In this document: positions 13,725 through 22,800 of the stretch, in pieces
Position numbering within the stretch: position 1 is the stretch's first letter
Layout: each line of letters starts with the position of its first letter
NCBI GenBank assembly: GCA_038247115.1
Contig: JBBRVG010000068.1
Coordinates: forward strand, 1-23,148
From: Pseudaeromonas sp038247115
Lineage (GTDB): Bacteria > Pseudomonadota > Gammaproteobacteria > Enterobacterales > Aeromonadaceae
Direction of reading: 5' to 3'
DNA length: 23,148 nt
Notes under the pieces: generated by a model
The model's database searches: none
Told to the model about the DNA's origin: nothing
Seen by the model: only the letters and a program-made list of their open reading frames with translations
Translations under genes and position numbers: made by a program

Positions 13725-14524
13725 ACAGCTTTATGCTCGATGACAGAAAAATGCTGGTCACAGCGCTGGCCGCTTTGTTGATGGTGGCGTGTTCCAGTGC
13801 ACCGCGCGATCCGGAAGCCATAGGCCAGTTACGCCGTGATTTGACGGAATTGCAATCCGATCCTCAGTTAGCCAGCAAGGCGCCCGTCGCCATTGCTGAT
13901 GCTGAAAAAGCCGTCGTAGCGGCTGAAAAGCCCCAGGACGATGCAGAGCAAGAAGCGCAACTCATCTATATTGCCGATCGCAAGGTGAAAATTGCCCATG
14001 CCCAGGCGGAGGCCAGAAAGCTGGAGGATCAACGAACCGCTCTGGGTAAAGAGCGGGAAACAGCCCGCTTAGACTCCAGAACCGAGGAAGCCGACACGGC
14101 ACATCAACTGGCACGAGACCTACAACAAGAAATTGATGATCTGAATGCCAAGCCGACGGATCGAGGGCTAGTCGTCACCCTGGGGGATGTGCTGTTTGAT
14201 AATGCCAGCTCAACCCTGAAGCCAGGCGCCCAGGACAAGCTCTCCAAGCTCTCGGCCTTTCTGCTCAAGCATCAGGATCGCAGTATCGTCATCGAAGGAC
14301 ATACCGACAGTGTGGGCACCGAGAATTACAATGCGGCACTGTCACAACGCCGTGCCGATAGCGTGGCGTCCTATCTCACTGGCCAGGGGCTTACCCATGA
14401 ACGTCTGACCAGCAGTGGTAAGGGAGAAGGTTTCCCGGTCGTCGGTAATGAAACGGCTGCGGGTCGCCAACAAAATCGCCGTGTCGAAGTCATTATTGTC
14501 GGAGCCATGACGCGCGCCCAATAA
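13721..14524 (+). CDS. OmpA-family peptidoglycan-binding lipoprotein
   Basis: A 267-residue lipoprotein with lipobox LMVAC (Cys24; Ser at +2, outer membrane). Residues about 30-140 form an alpha-helical, DUF4398-like coiled region. Residues about 150-263 are the OmpA C-terminal domain that binds diaminopimelate in peptidoglycan, with 'FDNASSTLKPGAQDKL', 'IEGHTDSVGTENYN', 'LSQRRADSVASYL' and 'GRQQNRRVEVII'. It should tether the outer membrane to the cell wall. Coupling to the DUF4398 lipoprotein gene via ATGA suggests that the two helical proteins act together. The gene ends just before a good terminator. Confidence 0.92.
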   Translation: MNSFMLDDRKMLVTALAALLMVACSSAPRDPEAIGQLRRDLTELQSDPQLASKAPVAIADAEKAVVAAEKPQDDAEQEAQLIYIADRKVKIAHAQAEARKLEDQRTALGKERETARLDSRTEEADTAHQLARDLQQEIDDLNAKPTDRGLVVTLGDVLFDNASSTLKPGAQDKLSKLSAFLLKHQDRSIVIEGHTDSVGTENYNAALSQRRADSVASYLTGQGLTHERLTSSGKGEGFPVVGNETAAGRQQNRRVEVIIVGAMTRAQ

Positions 14525-14559
14525 TATTAAGCCCCCCCCTGTTTGGCTCCTGTCGCCAC

Positions 14560-14591
14560 CCCGCCGAAGTAACATCAGGCGGGATTTTTTT
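14560..14591 (+). terminator. Rho-independent terminator after OmpA-like gene
   Basis: Stem CCCGCC / GGCGGG with a 12-base loop, then A and seven T. It closes the lipoprotein transcription unit. Confidence 0.85.
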
Positions 14592-14732
14592 GTCATCACG
14601 GCGGGGCTGACGAAACAAGGGATCAGAACATAACCCTGTTTTTTAGTGTGCGCTAGCAGACAGACGAGAGGAGTTGATCCTTGCAGACTACAGATAGATT
14701 GCTGGTTTTTTAATCGCCCCGAGGTTGTTGAC

Positions 14733-15401
14733 ATGAAACGTAAAGACACGCCACAGCGAAGCCTGTACCTGGTCTCGCGTTCCCCTCTTGCATCGCCTTG
14801 GCGGCCGCCGGCCACGGCGTCGTCAGTTGCCTACATTCCCCGTTTGGTGGTACCCGTCAAGCAGAAGGGCCCGGCCAACGGCGCCTGGCACAGTATACCC
14901 CGTGTCAAACCGGCCGTTCGAGAACGCTCAGCCCAGTCCCTCTGGAACCAGGCTGCTGATACGACCCGGCACCACGAGATCAGAGCTGTTGTCGCGGCCA
15001 ACCTCATCACCCATTCCATCGATAGCTGGCATGCGATTTATGCCGCCCTGATACCGGTTATCGGCCGCAGCGGGGTTTCGGCTATTTATCAACGGAGCCT
15101 GAACCAGACCCGACAAACCTACCCCTGGCTGAGTGAGCCGGGAGACATCCAGGAGCCAAACCGCAATTTACAGCGCTTGGCTACCGAGTTGGCGGCGCAG
15201 AACCACTTCGTGGCCAAAGCGGCCAATAACCTGCTACGGCGTCATTTCCGCGAAAGCTTGAGCCGTCTGCTGGGCCAGAACCTGATGGCGCTGCTGTGGC
15301 ATCCAGATTGGGGAGCAGCATTGCCGCCACCCCAGGAGTCGAGAGCACACAGCCAGTCCCGACCCGTATCCAACCTGTATCAACTCAATCCCTTGGCATA
15401 A
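14733..15401 (+). CDS. Conserved-looking hypothetical protein upstream of cyclase gene
   Basis: A 222-residue protein with no signal peptide or membrane segment. The first 80 residues are basic and Pro-rich and look disordered. Residues about 80-195 are likely helical and include 'IDSWHAIYAALIPVIGRSGV', 'SAIYQRSLNQTRQTYPWL' and 'FVAKAANNLLRRHFRESLSR'. Similar 'W..I...L.P.iG..G...ly.RSL.....yPWL' proteins of unknown function occur, to my recollection, beside signalling genes in proteobacteria. A role with the downstream GGDEF enzyme is an inference from order. ATG at 14733 with a weak GAGG upstream is preferred over 14646, which gives an unrelated Cys-rich extension. The gap to the 35-codon ORF is 58 bases. 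Confidence 0.6.
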   Translation: MKRKDTPQRSLYLVSRSPLASPWRPPATASSVAYIPRLVVPVKQKGPANGAWHSIPRVKPAVRERSAQSLWNQAADTTRHHEIRAVVAANLITHSIDSWHAIYAALIPVIGRSGVSAIYQRSLNQTRQTYPWLSEPGDIQEPNRNLQRLATELAAQNHFVAKAANNLLRRHFRESLSRLLGQNLMALLWHPDWGAALPPPQESRAHSQSRPVSNLYQLNPLA

Positions 15402-15459
15402 CCAAGATCTGAACCGGTCACAGCGCCGGTTGCCAACTCGGAACGCAAGGAGAAAACCG

Positions 15460-15567
15460 ATGCGCGATTTTTCAGCTCTACAGTACTCGCATCACGGAGA
15501 CTGCCCAGCTCATATTCTCGGTTGCGACCCGGATCTGACCCTGTGGGTCAGGAGACAGACCTCATGA
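15460..15567 (+). CDS. 35-residue ORF coupled to GGDEF gene
   Basis: An ATG at 15460 has a strong AAGGAG eight bases upstream and encodes 35 residues, beginning MRDFSALQYSHHGDCPAHIL and ending LTLWVRRQTS. It has two Cys and three His. The TGA overlaps the ATG of the cyclase gene (ATGA, 15564-15567). Either it is a separate small protein or translational-coupling leader, or it is the true N-terminus of the cyclase split by a frameshift: adding one base between the two would fuse them. I do not recognise the peptide. Confidence 0.55.
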   Translation: MRDFSALQYSHHGDCPAHILGCDPDLTLWVRRQTS

Positions 15568-16310
15568 TAAAACTCAGTACCCATCTTCAGGACAAGGCGA
15601 CCGCTGTCTTGGCCCTGAACCGCCTTCAGCAACAGGCCGATACCCTCGACACCGGCTTGCAGGCGCTGCGGGTGGAGTTGGTGCAACTGCAGCACGACAT
15701 AGACCAGCTCCCGACCCATGCGTTGCAGGAAGCCAATGAACAACTGGTCATTGCCGCCATCCATGCCGAAACGGTCGCCGAGATTGCGGTTAGCGATCTG
15801 GACGAAATGGCGCGAACCAGCCAGCTAGATCCTCTCACCGGCACACCCAATCGGGGGCTGATGCTGGACCGGCTTCGCTCGGCCATAGTGCAGGCGCAAC
15901 GACACAACAGCCGGGTGGCGGTACTGTTTCTCGATCTGGACCATTTCAAGGAGATCAATGACAGCTACGGCCACGCCGTGGGCGATCAGGTGATCCAGTT
16001 GGTGACGCAATCTATCCAGACAGTGCTCCGGGCCACAGACACCGTCAGCCGACATGGCGGTGACGAGTTTTTGATCCTGCTCACCGATATCGCCACCGGC
16101 TCCCAGGCCGAACAGGTGGCCAGCAAAATCCAGCAGGCACTGCGCAATATCCCCCGCATAGCAGATCAGCTCATTCCCATCTCGGCCAGTATCGGCATTG
16201 CCATCTCTCCAGAAAATGGCACCACAGAAACCGAACTCATCAATCAAGCAGATACCGCCATGTATATCGCCAAACAAAATGGAGGTGGCTACCGCCGGGC
16301 GGTGCGCTGA
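15564..16310 (+). CDS. GGDEF diguanylate cyclase
   Basis: A 248-residue cytoplasmic protein. Residues about 5-80 are helical and probably coiled-coil. The GGDEF domain runs from about 85 to 245, with 'LDPLTGTPNRGLMLDRL', 'LDLDHFKEINDSYGH' (metal-binding), an intact catalytic GGDEF (165-169), the inhibitory I-site RATD (156-159) five residues before it, and 'ISASIGIA'. It should make cyclic di-GMP from two GTP, with product feedback. There is no recognisable sensor domain, so input may come through the N-terminal helix or a partner. ATG at 15564 follows GGAG by nine bases and overlaps the preceding small ORF. A TTG at 15522 gives a longer but less likely start. Confidence 0.9.
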   Translation: MIKLSTHLQDKATAVLALNRLQQQADTLDTGLQALRVELVQLQHDIDQLPTHALQEANEQLVIAAIHAETVAEIAVSDLDEMARTSQLDPLTGTPNRGLMLDRLRSAIVQAQRHNSRVAVLFLDLDHFKEINDSYGHAVGDQVIQLVTQSIQTVLRATDTVSRHGGDEFLILLTDIATGSQAEQVASKIQQALRNIPRIADQLIPISASIGIAISPENGTTETELINQADTAMYIAKQNGGGYRRAVR

Positions 16311-16356
16311 CCTCCAGTGTGCTGTTCCTCAGTGTGTTGCTCCTCAGTGTGCTGTA
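16311..16356 (+). repeat. 15-bp tandem repeat x3 just past GGDEF stop
   Basis: Three near-identical units of CCTCAGTGTGCTGTT type (the first has one extra C, the second two changes) follow the cyclase stop immediately. They are non-coding as far as I can judge. Confidence 0.8.
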
Positions 16357-16712
16357 CCCCTGAGCTCGGATCCCGGGCCCGGTATGCGGCTCTTAATGTG
16401 CAGACCCGGGGCCCCGCATCGGCTCATTGGCAGGGCATGGGTGCGTTATCGCACCGACGGCCTGGCCCGTGGCCGCGCATAGTCAGACCGTTAGCATCGA
16501 GACCCGGTGACCGCCAGGCACACAAAGTGCCAGCGGTCCTATTCTTGCCCGCACAGGGCTAAGCCTTCCTCCGGGGGTGTCGCACCCCACGTCATATTGA
16601 TGTTGGCACCCAGGTTCGCGCCGCAAGCAGGACCCGCCCCGGGCTCTCACCTGTCCCTGCCGCGACGCTCCGACATGATGGGGTTTCATTGTCACTCGAT
16701 TGGAGACAAACC
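16357..16712. other. GC-rich spacer upstream of glucan synthase gene
   Basis: About 350 bases with no supported gene. It contains hairpins: GGTGCG-TTAT-CGCACC (16440-16455) and GGGGTG-TCG-CACCCC (16574-16588). Complementary GC blocks around 16370-16420 (ATGCGG and CCGCAT) could also pair. A long structured leader for the downstream gene is possible. No clear promoter was found. Confidence 0.45.
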
Positions 16713-16817
16713 ATGTGTATTGCTCATCTTATGCCGACACCGGCAGCCATCCGTCAGTCGCCTGTTGATCGCTCACCCCCGTCCGCTTGCGCCTCTGTAG
16801 CCGGATGTCGGCTATGA
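16713..16817 (+). CDS. 34-residue upstream ORF overlapping glucan synthase start
   Basis: ATG at 16713 follows GGAG by about seven bases and encodes 34 residues starting MCIAHLMPTPAAIRQSPVDR and ending SVAGCRL. Its TGA (16815-16817) overlaps the ATG at 16814 of the very large glucan synthase gene, which has no good RBS of its own. This is the geometry of a translational-coupling leader. The peptide sequence is not recognised, and it could be a coincidental ORF. Confidence 0.4.
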   Translation: MCIAHLMPTPAAIRQSPVDRSPPSACASVAGCRL

Positions 16818-19800
16818 AAAACTGGTTCCGCACGTCGTTACTCTCCCATGCCGCCGTCACGCCATGGCATAACGAGACGCCAATCCGTGAAGAGTTGTTC
16901 GGTCTCGAACGCCTGGAGCAGCACGCCATCAGTCTGGCCGAGGCCCAGGTCATCAGCCGTCATCCTCCCCGGGTGCAACCCTTGCACAGCCGGTTGCAGG
17001 AGAATGCCACCGTCTTGTTGGCCGCGTATCGGGCCGGAGCCGCCGAGCTGGAACAGGGCCGCGAACTAGCCCATGCCGCCGAATGGTTACTGGATAATTA
17101 CCACCTGGTCGAGGCGCAGATCCGCGAGATCCGCGACGATTTACCTCCCGGCTACTATCGCCAGTTACCCAAGCTGGCGGCCGGGCCCTTTGCCGGTTAT
17201 CCCCGTGTTTTCGGTATTGCCTGGGCGTTTGTCGCCCATACCGATAGCCATTTTGATCCCGACATGCTGCGCCATTTCATTTTGGCGTATCAGCGGGTGC
17301 AACCCCTGACCATTGGCGAGTTATGGGCCGTGGCCATCACCTTGCGGATCGTGCTGATTGAAAATCTGCGCCGGTTGGCCGAGCAGATCACGGTCGCGCG
17401 CCAGATCCGCGCCGATGCCGATGCCTTGGGTTTACGACTGTTGGAAACCGGCTGTGGCCAGTCGGCACTCAACGACGACATCGCCAGTCGCGCCCCGGGT
17501 CCGCTCTCAGAACTGTTTGCCGCCCAGTTGGCCAAAGGGCTACGGGATCAGGATCCGCGGACCACGCCGGCACTCGGCTGGCTGGAAGAGCGTCTGGCCC
17601 TGCAGGGAGTCTCGATTGATGAGGTGGTGTTGCATTCCCAGCAACGCCAGGGCGCATCGAATGTCACAGTGCGCAATGTCATCACCAGCATGCGGTTGAT
17701 TTCAGACATCGACTGGACTGAATTATTTGAAAGCATGAGTCTGGTGGATCAGATCCTCGATCGCGACAACGCCTTCGCCGACATGGATTTTCCGACCCGC
17801 AATCTTTATCGCAGTGCCATTGAACAGTTGGCGCGCCACTCGGATCACACAGAGCATGAGGTCAGCGAAGAGGCGCTCAAGGCGGCGCAACGTGCGGCCC
17901 TCACCCTGCATGGCGAAGGAGCACAGGGCGCCATGAGCGATCCTGGCTATTACCTGGTTGCGGGTGGTCGCCCGACGCTGGAGCGCCAGCTGGGATTTCG
18001 CCCCCCACTGCGATTACGCCTGAGTCGTCTACCGCAACGACTGGGCCTCTGGGGCTATGGCGGGGCCATAGTCACGCTGAGTCTGCTGCTAAGCGGCCTC
18101 GGCGTCTGGATGCTGGCAGCCTATGGCGTAAACTCGGGCTGGCTTTGGCTGTTTGCCGCCTGCAGCCTGCTACCCACCAGCGCCATCGCCACCGCTTTGG
18201 TGAATCAACTGCTGGGCTGGAACCTCCAGGCCACACAGTTACCGGCGATGGATCTCTCCTTGGGCGTGCCGTCCAATCTGCGAACCCTGGTGGCAGTGCC
18301 GACCCTCTTGACCTCGGAAGCGGATCTGTTGCAACAGATTGAACAGCTGGAAATTCATCACCTCTCCGGCATCAGCGGCGACTTAACCTTCGCCCTGCTC
18401 TGCGATGGTCTGGATGCGGATACCGAAACCCTGCCCGCCGATGAGGTGTTACTGACCACGGCCAGCACGGCGATCCTGGCGCTGAATCAGCATTATGGCC
18501 CCGGCCCTGCCGGGGATCGCTTCGTGTTGTTACACCGTCATCGTCTGTTTAATGCCAGTGAAAACAAATGGATGGGCTGGGAGCGCAAACGCGGTAAATT
18601 GCAGGAGCTCAATGCCCTGTTGCGAGGCTCGACCACCACCAGTTTCATGTCGATCCAGGGGCAACCGCCGATACTGCCGCCCGATGTACGCTATGTCATC
18701 ACCCTGGATGCCGACACCCGGCTGCCGCGAGATTGCGCCAGCCGCTTGATTGCCAAGATGGCCCACCCGCTGAACCGTCCCTGCTTCGATGCCATCAGCC
18801 AACGGGTGCTCAGCGGTTATGGCGTGCTGCAACCCCGGGTGACGCCGTCCCTGCCACTCGTTCATGTTGGCTCCAACTACCAGCGACTCTACTCGGGGCC
18901 GGGGGGCATGGATCCTTATGCCACCGCCACTTCCGACATCTACCAGGACTTGTTCGCCGAGGGCTCGTTTACCGGCAAGGGGATTTATGATGTCGATGCC
19001 TTCGCCGCTGCGTTGGCAGGCCGAGTCCCGGAAAATTCACTGCTCAGCCATGATTTGTTCGAGGGCATCTTCGCCCGCGCCGGGCTGGTCTCCGATATTG
19101 AAGTGGTAGAAGAGTTCCCTTCTCGCTATGACGTCTGCGCCAAACGTCAACATCGCTGGACGCGCGGTGACTGGCAATTGCTGGGCTGGATCTTCGGCAC
19201 GCGCCGCCCCTCGGCCCAGGGGCTTCCGGCTCAAGGGATCCCGAAACTGGGACGCTGGAAGATGCTGGATAACCTGCGCCGCTCGCTGCTGGCTCCGACC
19301 TGCTTTCTGGCTCTCGTCGCCGCCTGGCAATTTCCCCTCTATCCGGCCTTGATTGCGACCGGCTTGCTGTTTGCAACCCTGGCTGTTCCAGCCCTTTTGC
19401 CGCAGCTCGCTGGCCTGTGGCCCCACAAGACAGATCTGCAATGGCGTCATCATCTGCTCAAGATCGGTAACGATTGGCAACGCGCCATCATGCAGAGCCT
19501 GCTCTCCTGGGTCTTTCTGGCCGATCAAAGCTGGCGCATGGCGGATGCTATCGTCCGCACCGGCTATCGATTAACCATCAGCCACCAGCACCTTCTGGAA
19601 TGGACCACAGCCGCCCAATCCGCCCGCCACCCACGCCTGGCATTCTTGGGCTTTTACTGGCACATGGCCGGTGGGACTCTGCTGGCCGCGCTACTGGGCC
19701 TGGTCACGCTCATCATCAACCCTCAGGTCTGGCCTCTGGTCGTACCCATCACTGCCCTGTGGCTGATAGCGCCTTGGCTGGCGTACTGGACCAGCCGACC

Positions 19801-22800
19801 CCGAGTGCTGGCACAAGATCTCATCTGCACCCCCAGACAGGCCACAGCCTTACGCCTGGTAGCCCGTCAGACCTGGCGCTATTTTGAAACCTTTGTCACC
19901 GCGGGCGAGAACCATCTGCCGCCCGACAATTTTCAGGATGAACCCAGACCCGTGGTGGCCCACCGCACCTCGCCGACCAATATGGGCCTCTATCTGCTCT
20001 CTACTCTAGCGGCCAAAGACTTTGGCTGGAGCGGAGTGGACGCCACCTTGACCCGACTGGAAAACACACTGCGCGTCATGCTGGCGCTGCCGCGATTCAA
20101 GGGCCATTTCTTTAACTGGTATGACACCCAGACCCTGTTGACGCTCGATCCAGCCTACATCTCCTCGGTGGACAGCGGCAATCTGGCCGGACATCTCATA
20201 GTCGTAGCGACGACCTGTGAAAGCTGGAAACTGGAGGTGGAGCATCCGCACATCCGCTCGGGGCTGCAAGATGACTATTTGCTGGCACAAGAGGCACTAG
20301 ATGCCTCCCAGGCCCAAAAAAGCACCCAGGGCCAGGAACTCGCCGCCTACCTGACCGAGATTGGCCATCACCTGTTTGGCCAGGAACCCATAGAGCAGCT
20401 GCTGTTGGTCTTGCTCCGGCTCACCGAGAAAACCGCCAGCCTCGGCCACCACCTACCGGTGACCCCCACTGAGGCGGAAGCCGATCTACTGTTCTGGCTG
20501 GACGCGCTGCGAACAGCAGTAGTCGAACATGCCCAGGATCAGCAATCCAGCCAGGAGTATCAGCAGCGACTGGCCCTGCGCCTGCAAGCCGTCGCCGATA
20601 CCAGTCGTAACCTGGCCTTGGGGATGGATTTTGCCTTTTTGCTGGATCCGGAGCGGCAGTTATTGTCGATTGGCTACTCGCTGGCCGATAACCGGCTCGA
20701 TGCCAGTTGTTATGACTTGCTGGCCTCCGAATCCCGACTCGCCAGCCTGTTTGCCATTGCCAAGGGCGATGTGATTACCCGCCACTGGTTTCGTCTGGGG
20801 CGCCTTGCAACCCCATTGGGCACAGGCTCGGCGCTGATCTCCTGGTCGGGATCCATGTTTGAATACCTGATGCCGTCACTCATCATGCGGGCACCGATAG
20901 GCTCCGTATTGGAACAGACCAACCGGATGATAGTGGCCCGGCAAATCAGTTACGGACACGCCCTGGGTATTCCCTGGGGCATTTCGGAATCCGCCTATAA
21001 CGTCCGCGATATGGAATTTACCTACCAATATTCCAACTTCGGGGTTCCGGGCTTGGGGCTGAAGCGCGGCCTGTCGGAAAACCGGGTCATAGCCCCCTAT
21101 GCCACCGGCTTGGCGACCATGGTGAATCCTGGCGCCGCCGTGAAAAACTACCAGCGACTGGCCAAGCTGGGAGCCCGTGGCCGCTATGGCTTTTACGAAG
21201 CCCTGGACTTTACCGCCAGCCATCTACCGGAAGATCAGGACTTTGCGATTGTCCACAACTACATGGCCCATCATCAGGGCATGAGCATAGTGGCCATCGC
21301 CAATGCCTTGAATCAGGGATCCATGCGCCAGCGTTTCCATGCCGAACCCATGATCCAGTCCTGCGAGCTGTTGCTGCAAGAGCGGATGCCTAGCGATGTG
21401 GCCATCATTCGTCCCCGCGCCGAAGAGGTGAAAGCCTCACAACAACATGACGATCTGGCGGTCAACTCAGTTCGCCGCCTGCTCTCCCTGCCACGGGGAG
21501 CCCCGATCACCCATCTGCTCTCCAATGGTCGCTATGCCATCATGTTGACCAGCGCCGGTTCGGGATACAGCCGCTGGCGGGATATCGCCATCACCCGCTG
21601 GCAGGAAGATGCCACCCGGGATCACTGGGGGTCGTTCATTTTTTTACGCGACACCCAAAGCGGTGAGATCTGGTCCCCCTCGGTGCAGCCGCTAGGCGGC
21701 CAGACCGAAGGCAATGAAGTGTCATTTGCCGAGGATCATGCCGAGTTCATGCATCGCCATGGCCGTCTGACTACGACGCTGGAGATCCTGGTGTCCGGAG
21801 AGACCGATGGTGAAGTGCGGCGCATCTCCCTGACCAACCGCAGTCGTCGTACCCGTGAAGTGGAACTCACCTCCTATGCCGAAATCGTACTGGCTCCCGC
21901 CGATGCGGATCGGGCACACCCGGCGTTTGCCAAGTTGTTTGTGGTCACCGAATATCTAGCCGAATTCGGTGCCCTGATCGCGACTCGCCGACCAAGGACA
22001 CCGGATGAAGCCCATATCTGGGCAGCGCACTTTGCCATCGTCGAGGGCGAGGTGGTAGCCCCCCTGCAATATGAGTCGGATCGCGCCCGCTTTATCGGTC
22101 GCGGCCGGACCGTGGCATCGGCCCACGCCATGCTCGACGGCGTAGCACTGTCGAACACGGTCGGCACCGTGCTGGATCCTATCTTTTCGTTGCGGCAGCG
22201 GGTCAAGGTTGACCCCGGCAGCATCACTCGGGTCGCCTTCTGGACTCTGGTAGCCACCTCTCGTCATGCCTTGCTGGAGCTGATTGATCAGCATCACAAC
22301 CGCAATGCCTTCGAACGCGCCAAGACCCTCGCCTGGACCCAGGCCCAGGTGCAACTCCATCATCTGAACATTCAGGCCGGGGATGCAGCTGACTTTCAGC
22401 GCCTGGCCGCGCCCTTGTTGTATGCCGATCCGCGTTTTCGCGTGCCGTCCGAGGCCATAGTGCGCGGGCTGGCCCAGCAATCGGGGTTATGGGCGCATTC
22501 CATCTCCGGCGATCTGCCCGTATTGCTGCTGCGCATTGACGATATCGAGGATCTGGCCCAGGTACGGCAGTTGCTGCTCGCCCATGAGTACCTGCGCATG
22601 AAGCGTCTGGCGGTGGATCTGGTCATCATCAATGAACATGCATCCTCCTACGTGCAAGATTTGCAGGCCAGTATCGAAACCGCAGTGCGCAGTAGCCAAT
22701 CCCGCCCACGCTTTGATACCGAACTCGCCCATGGGACCGTGTATACCTTGCGTGCCGACTTGATGAACCATGCCACCCGGGATCTGCTGCATGCCGCAGC

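Noticed and set aside
19037..19528. 163-codon minus-strand ORF inside the glucan synthase gene
   Set aside because: Antisense shadow. The plus-strand frame is continuous and carries clear family motifs across this region.
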